From: Paramacrobiotus metropolitanus
Taxonomy: Eukaryota > Tardigrada > Eutardigrada > Parachela > Macrobiotidae
DNA length: 64,000 nt
Assembly: GCF_019649055.1 (NCBI RefSeq)
Contig: NW_026570243.1
Span: 620,001-684,000 of the forward strand
Reading direction: 5' to 3'
In this document: positions 58,501 through 64,000 of the stretch, in pieces
Numbering within the stretch: position 1 is the first letter of the stretch
How the letters are laid out: the number at the start of each line of letters is the position of its first letter
Notes under the pieces: model-generated
Seen by the model: the letters and a program-made list of their open reading frames with translations, nothing else
What the model was told of the DNA's origin: nothing
The model's database searches: none
Translations under genes and position numbers: made by a program

Positions 58501-58720
58501 CCAGTGGGGTCAAATTGAGTCGTAAGTGGCCAGTAACAAGCACTTCCTCGATATCTTGAAATATCACATCATACGCCGGTCGCATAACCTGATATCCGCA
58601 AGTATCGTCGTTGGTCAGTGTAATGATTACCACGGTGAGATTGATAAAATTATCGCAATATACGGCATTTGCCAATAATTCTGCATACAACAACAAATGG
58701 ACGGCAAAAAATCTGATCAT
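52560..58720 (-). CDS. Receptor-type guanylyl cyclase (natriuretic-peptide-receptor-like), many exons
   Basis: Single-pass receptor making cGMP. From 58720: signal peptide, then ANF-receptor-like ectodomain (NLTVVIITLTND; NPANFDLAHFEKF near 57860; LYCPPVGMSWSEYFCDAFI near 57720; VILVFINPPLLREFM near 57300; further exons 57020-55970; W..STAFPTNDPKCGF near 55380). A transmembrane helix lies near 55200-55140. The kinase-homology domain follows (HANVGRFYGVKVEEKG, LLMEFSHRGTLHDVL near 54600; HGTLTATTCFIDSRFTLKISHAGF near 53960; DYNLRPPIFGIK near 53640). Then come a dimerisation helix and a cyclase domain (FSD near 53250; SPLEVIDLLN; YKVETINDSYMV; GIPMRNHNHADVL; LSIRIGINSG). Breaks occur near 57740-57830 and 53240. 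The end is unclear. The cyclase metal-site region deviates from FSDIVGFT and IGDAYMV. Confidence 0.85.
58031..58149. repeat. 45-bp inverted repeat with 29-nt loop
   Basis: Arms 58031-58075 and 58105-58149 pair with one mismatch. Lies in the first intron of the guanylyl cyclase gene. Confidence 0.93.
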
Positions 58721-60550
58721 TATGATCGATCTGCGCCATTCAACGCCACGACTAGTTCACATTTTTCTGAACAGTCCAGGTGCGACTGTTTCCCGTTTGG
58801 GAAACCCTTCTACTTGTCCTTAACTTCTGTGTTTAACGGAGGTGTGGGAGGGCCTTGGAGCTGACGTTTTCAGCTCACCCTATAGGAAACTAGCATACCG
58901 GTTCCCTTATCCGTACTTGTACGATTTTTGTACTAAGACGAAGGGTTAAACAGGCTTTCCTGTAAAAGTGTTGGTACACCCAATAGTTCTATTAATATCT
59001 TACGCGTACACCGTTAGTGCTCACTGTGTAGCGCATTTAAGGTAGTTATAAAATTATGAATCAATGACTTTTTTATGAAGACATAATAAGTTTGGTTTTT
59101 ATGAAGACATAATAAGTCTAGAGTAAATCACAGTGCCAGTGACGTTTCTCCTGTAGTACGAATTAAATGGCCTTCCGATCTGATATTCCATGAATTTCCT
59201 GACAGACAGTAGGAAAAAAGTTATGACGAACAAATTGTGTTTGGCACATAAAGCGCCGGATCCGACATCATACGGCAGTTATTATTGATCATATGCGCTT
59301 TGTATTGATCATACAGTGGACTGCGAAAAGGTGTTACAATGCGCAACCAGGCACTTTTCTGTACTCAAACAGCCAAATTCGTGATTGGCCATCTGCCTGC
59401 AGTATTAACACTTACCTTGCGCATTTCCAACGAAACCATCGACCGATATCTCAAACGAAGAGAAACAAATTTCAGAATTTTGATACCAAGCAAGTTGTTT
59501 TATGGGACCTAAGGAGAATCGACGCACCTAAAGTTTCTCGTAGACATAGCATAGGATTTGAATCCACGGTTTTGATTCAGTTTTCACAGAAATCGTATGC
59601 TTTGTCTACGACAAACTAAAATAGCTCGCTTTTCTCTTACGTCTCATAAAGGATCACTGTTTGGTACCAAAATTCTTGAAATTTGCTCTTTGTTTGAGAT
59701 ATCGCTTGATGGTTTTCGTTGAAATGCGCACGTGCAAGTGTTCAAATTTTGTGCGTTTCCTGTTTATTGGTCATTTGGTCTTGGTCATTTATTTAGATTG
59801 GTCATTCGGTCACGGACCGAATGTTACAGGTTTTCGCAGTCCACTGTATACACACAAAAGCCTCTTCAAAGGTGCAAATATTTTACGTATCGGATTAGGA
59901 TAGCAGTATAATAAAAGTTGTCTATAGTTATTTTTTTCGGGGTTTTGTAAACCGACAAATCGCGGACTACTTGCTGATGCGCGTGGGTAACCGACCAAGA
60001 GTTACCGCAAACTTCATTTTCTAAATAACGTTTCGTATAACTGTACAGACTGTACGTTCGTACCTGCTACCATATGGCCATATGTATAGTTTTATGCAGA
60101 AGTTTTCAACTAGTAATCACTGCTCAGTAGAAAGATTGAATACCTTTCCCTTCAAGGCGCTTACAAAATTACCATTATACTTGCATAAAATATATGCACC
60201 TAAGCGTTAACCGTGCTACCAGTTATTATCTGTACCGTATGTATCTGTAAGTTACAGTAATGGAACGACTGAAAACAAAATCAGATTAAATTCAAAATTA
60301 TCTAGCATACAGCATTATCTATCTACCCTGCAGAAGCTACAGTCAATGCGCAAATCTTAGATATTCATTTGAAAACTTTTATAAAGATACTCGTAGGTAT
60401 GTGACGATGTCATAAAATGCACTTTCTTCTACCGTATTAATCATATGTAATAGTCAAGACAAAATCATAGTGGCACCAGCAGTTACGCACAATTTTGCTC
60501 GATCTCCGCTACTTAAACTTAAACTTGGTAACGTGGCTTGTATTAGCACA
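58721..60550. other. Intergenic containing a mariner-type MITE
   Basis: Apart from the MITE at 59314-59846, no gene or repeat is recognised. A 20-bp direct repeat (TTTTATGAAGACATAATAAG) occurs twice near 59070-59120. Confidence 0.4.
59314..59846 (+). mobile_element. Tc1/mariner-type MITE with TA duplication
   Basis: Ends CAGTGGACTGCGAAAA and its exact inverse TTTTCGCAGTCCACTG, flanked by TA on both sides (59312 and 59847). 533 bp, non-coding. A related copy starts at 63743. Confidence 0.88.
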
Positions 60551-61066
60551 TTATTCGGCCGACCTGACGCAAATCTTGCCAGTTCCATTGCAACGAGCTC
60601 GCACCATTCTAAAACGTAATATAAGATGATAACACAAGTGGTTCAACTTTCTTAACAAGTTCACACATTTGATGACCGCACCATTATTAATCAGAACCGT
60701 CAAATCTTTCGTAGACCGGATGCCAGCAGATTCGCAAGAATACACCTTTCCCACATTGTCGGCGATGTGAACGACTGCGCTTTCGCATTTATCGCTGAAA
60801 TCGCTAGCCGAATTATCAACCATACCATGATAATCCCAGCGCTTTATGGTAATCTGGTGCAGAATAGAAAACTGGCTAGTTAGAATTTCCAGCGCGGCGT
60901 CTTGGGCGGGAGCCATTGTGTAATAGCCCGCGGAGTCGTCGTTCGTGGCCAGTACAATGATTACTGACAAGTTTCTACTAAGTTCAGCCACTATTTGGTA
61001 TATCATTGAAATTGAAATCAGTGCACAGCACAGAACGCTGTGTTGATGAATTTTCCGCAAGTACAT
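60551..61066 (-). pseudogene. Duplicated first exon of a guanylyl cyclase receptor paralog
   Basis: ATG 61066 opens a signal peptide and LSVIIVLATNDDSAGYYTMAP, which parallels the receptor cyclase exon 1 at 58720 (LTVVIITLTNDDTCGYQVMRP). No further exons of this copy are seen before the next gene on the same strand. It may be a truncated duplicate or an alternative first exon of the same gene; I cannot tell which. Confidence 0.6.
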
Positions 61067-61105
61067 CTCGTGAAAAATTAATGCATTTAAAAATAACTAA
61101 AAAAC

Positions 61106-61753
61106 TATACTTCGAATGCTGCCTTATATGGGCTCCCCTTATATTACTCTCCCTTATCTGGGCTCCCGGGCAATATGAGCAAACCTCTACATGGGCGGTT
61201 GCGTTATAACTCACACTTTCGCAGCTGTTATCAGTGTTATGCCTGACTGAAAATTTTGATTTATATAAAATACTTATTTTGCCAGTACTTTTGTAGCATT
61301 TAGTTTCTTTCAAAATGCTCAGGTTGCATCAACGGCAGATTCAGAATCTTTCTAAAATTCAAAATCTTTCTAAATTTAAGATCTTTCTAAACGTCGCCCG
61401 CTTAAATGCACTAAGAACCCCATGAAAAAATAAAAAAAATTTCGGCATAAGAAATTTAAAAGAAATTTCGGCATTTTCGGTGATAAGAAATTTCGGCATT
61501 TTTCAGTTTGTTCATTGGCAAATCCGGTTGAAATTAATGAAAATATTATTATATATATAATATATATAAATATAAATCGGATGTGAAATTTCGGAATTCT
61601 TTGGTGTGCTCACTTGTAAATCCGGTTGAAAGAAGTAGAAAAGGGTTTTGCTATAATCCGATAAATTCAATTTGACGGGTATTGCTAACTAGCCGGGAGC
61701 CCAGATAAGGGAGAGTAATACAGGGGAGCCCATAAGGCAGCATTCGAAGTATA
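61106..61753. mobile_element. MITE-like element with about 62-bp terminal inverted repeats
   Basis: 61106-61169 and 61693-61753 are inverted copies (TATACTTCGAATGCTGCC, GGGCTCCCC, CTCTCCCTTATCTGGGCTCC). The 520-bp centre is AT-rich with repeated AGAAATTTCGGCAT and AATCCGGTTGAAA words and no coding potential. Inserted just upstream of the duplicated cyclase exon. Confidence 0.85.
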
Positions 61754-62880
61754 AGTACGAGTACTGCTGGAAGTCTCGCCGAGCTCAGGGTAAATACGGT
61801 AACATCATCGTGCACATACATATTATTTCATGATATAGTGCATACTGTAGCCTGATCGGTTGGTTCAGTTGAATTAAGTTTTGGGAGCTACATCATTACC
61901 TATGTTCAACTCCTACCTAGTTAATGTTACTACTCTAGCATCTCAAGTACCAGGTGCAACACTGGAATGATCAACAATCCGGTGTAAAAAGGACATCGCG
62001 ATTCTGGATCGAGCGCAACAGCTGAACAAGCAAAAATACAAGTAACAGCTCCATGTCGATGGCCGTGGTTGTGTTACTGTGCTGTTTAGCTTGATCGGCG
62101 CCACTTCCCACGTTTTGCCACCAGAAATAAGAATTTAATAACCATAAGCATTTCTGGTGACCTTTCCGAATTCTCATGGCTTCTTGCTTGAGAAGCTGCA
62201 AGCCGGTACGCACCGAGGGCAAAGATTAAATACCGAATTTTCACGTAGTGCTCTTACAATAACATTCATATTTGACACGTCTGGTTAAAAATATGGGAAC
62301 TGCGTAAGACCACAAGTTGTCCAGAATTTGTGGAACGAACAACTGCAAGTTTCCGAGAGTTCTACCAGGACATAGCATAGCATACCAGAATAGCATACCA
62401 GAAGTGATATTCTGTTCGTATGCTCGCACGAGCAGACGACTCAGGTGAGTGATCATGAGTCCATATACAGTACGTAGAAGATATCACTGCTCATTTTCTT
62501 TGAAGGTGTAAGGCAATTAGGTATAAATATTCAGCGACTCAGAATTGCCGGTATCTGTTACTTCTTATGCTTCGATTTATAATATGATGAGAATTCCGCA
62601 ATAGTCGTCCGAGCGATTAGTAAAAATATTTACATTTAAAGCAGTTTAGTACAGTAATCTACTCTGTACAACGTGAATCATAGCGTTGACACTCTTGTCT
62701 CTTATCATCAACAGTATTATGACAAGGCGCCTCATCAAGGCATCCAGACTAACTAGGCTGTTTTGTTCTTGGGATATGCCATATCAGCACAAGTATCAAT
62801 TACAGTGATCTTTACCTGTCTACCCTAGTGTTCAAATGGCTGAATTCTAGTTAAACGATCTGAACTAAAGTTAGGAGACG
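61754..62880. other. Intergenic, no supported gene
   Basis: Minus frames at 61971-62222 and 62241-62456 have no motif I recognise. Confidence 0.4.
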
Positions 62881-63068
62881 ATTACCGTATTTTTCGGATT
62901 AGAAGCCCGGGGCTTTTAACTTTTCATCGTTACCCGGGGGGAGGCTTATATGGTAGAGTATTTTGAAAAAACAAAGGGGGGAGTATTGTAAAATCAGGGG
63001 AGGCGAGGCTTATATGGTAGAGGAGGCTACAGTTCTGGAGGAGGCTATCAGTTCGAAAATACGGTAAT
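62881..63068. mobile_element. Short MITE-like repeat, ATTACCGTATTTT ends
   Basis: Begins ATTACCGTATTTT and ends with its inverse AAAATACGGTAAT. The inside contains the GAGGCTTATATGGTAGAG word twice. The CCGTATTTTTCGGA start resembles a dispersed repeat family common in invertebrates (recollection). Confidence 0.75.
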
Positions 63069-63742
63069 TGTTTTATTATCAGACCGCTTAATTTATAGTC
63101 TTTAACGCTTTATTTGCTGACTACATTAGTCTACTTTTACTCGGAACTGCGAAGGGAGCAACAGCTTTGCGCCTAAGAGATCCGTAATCTGTAATGGCTG
63201 CTTAAATTATACGTTAACACAGACAGTGTGCTAAGGCAGCGAAGGAGACACCCAAAGTCTGGATGAAGTATCAGGTGCGCACACTGTTTACCGTGTGGGT
63301 GTACACATGGACCAGTTATTTAACAAGTGCGCGTGGTTGAAGGATTTAAAAAAAAAACTTTCTCGCATGATTTCACGACGGTTAGTTCGAAATGCACATT
63401 TGGGAATATTCCAGCAAGACAGCAATTGCCAGTCGCAGATGTCTTTTTCCACAGATAATCGTGTTTTGAACAGAATTTTTCTGCATAACTCATTAAAGTA
63501 TGCAGTGCTGACTCGCTGAGTTCAGTTAGCCGGAATGCCGCACTTATGCAGTAACATCTGTTCGCTTTTCTCAAAGTCATTGTTTATTTCCTCAAACTTC
63601 GGTAATAGTCATACTGCAAGCTCACAGTTTACGGCATCAAAATTATATATAATCATGAATATGAACTGTGAGCAATCGCACGAGAATTGTACCCGATATC
63701 AACGTAAACGTCAAACAACTGTGATGATAACGGTCGGCTTTA
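63069..63742. other. Intergenic, no supported gene
   Basis: Short frames on both strands, no motif or repeat recognised. Confidence 0.4.
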
Positions 63743-64000
63743 CAGTGGACGCCAAAATTATCTTACACTTATGTAATCACACAACGCGCAACCAAGCACT
63801 TTTCTGTACTAAAACACCCAAATTTTGACTGGCCATCGGCTTGCTGACATTTACACTTGCCTTGCGCGTTTTCCAACAAAAAACCATTGATCGATATCTC
63901 AAACGAAAGAGGAAAAATTTCAAGAATTTTGATACCAAACAAGTTGTTCTTTATGAGATCTACGAGATAACCGAGGCATCTAAAGTTTCTCGTAGACATA
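63743..64000 (+). mobile_element. Second copy of the mariner-type MITE, cut by window end
   Basis: Starts CAGTGGAC after TA and aligns with 59314-59548: GCGCAACCA-GCACTTTTCTG, ATCTCAAACGAA, AATTTTGATACCAA, TAAAGTTTCTCGTAGACATA in the same order, about 80% similar by eye. Confidence 0.85.

Overview
The window is eukaryotic nuclear DNA, most likely from a small invertebrate with a compact genome. The evidence is GT-AG introns (plus one GC-AG) of mostly 45-200 bp, AATAAA signals, and animal-type genes (BAZ1-like DDT/WHIM/PHD protein, SLC66A2, PIGZ, receptor guanylyl cyclase, LDL-receptor class A protein, LRAT-like protein, CYP2-clan P450s). An ecdysozoan such as a tardigrade would fit, but that is inference.

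Layout. (1) 0.7-11.1 kb, host genes: SDHD (-), a small disordered protein (+), a BAZ1/ACF1-like remodelling factor (-), a foldback element at 6.8-7.3 kb, SLC66A2/PQLC1 (+) and PIGZ (-). (2) 12.4-13.4 kb: a decayed non-LTR reverse transcriptase. (3) 13,394-32,630: a full-length 19.2-kb Polinton/Maverick (adintovirus-like) element with about 241-bp terminal inverted repeats. It carries protein-primed PolB, DDE integrase with a C-terminal chromo-barrel-like domain, penton-like and double-jelly-roll capsid proteins, basic core-like protein, adenain-like protease, packaging ATPase, several unknown genes and an LRR type I membrane protein. (4) 32.6-33.7 kb: an LDL-receptor class A gene whose 3' side is cut off by the element. 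(5) 34.3-50.4 kb: four tandem CYP2-clan P450 genes (-) with an LRAT-like gene between the first and second. (6) 52.6-61.1 kb: a receptor guanylyl cyclase (-) and a duplicated first exon of the same family. (7) The last 5 kb is mostly MITE-like repeats.

The most interesting unit is the Polinton. Its left half (two accessory genes plus PolB) is interrupted by spliceosomal introns. Its right half is an intronless, tightly packed capsid/packaging block. A tandem pair of an 11-bp motif (TTTGACGCCAT, with a YY1/PHO-like GCCAT core) recurs five times, always in introns or spacers. One accessory protein has two SUMO-interaction-like motifs. Single-base frame breaks, several beside short homopolymers, occur in both element and host genes, so assembly error must be excluded before anything here is called a pseudogene.
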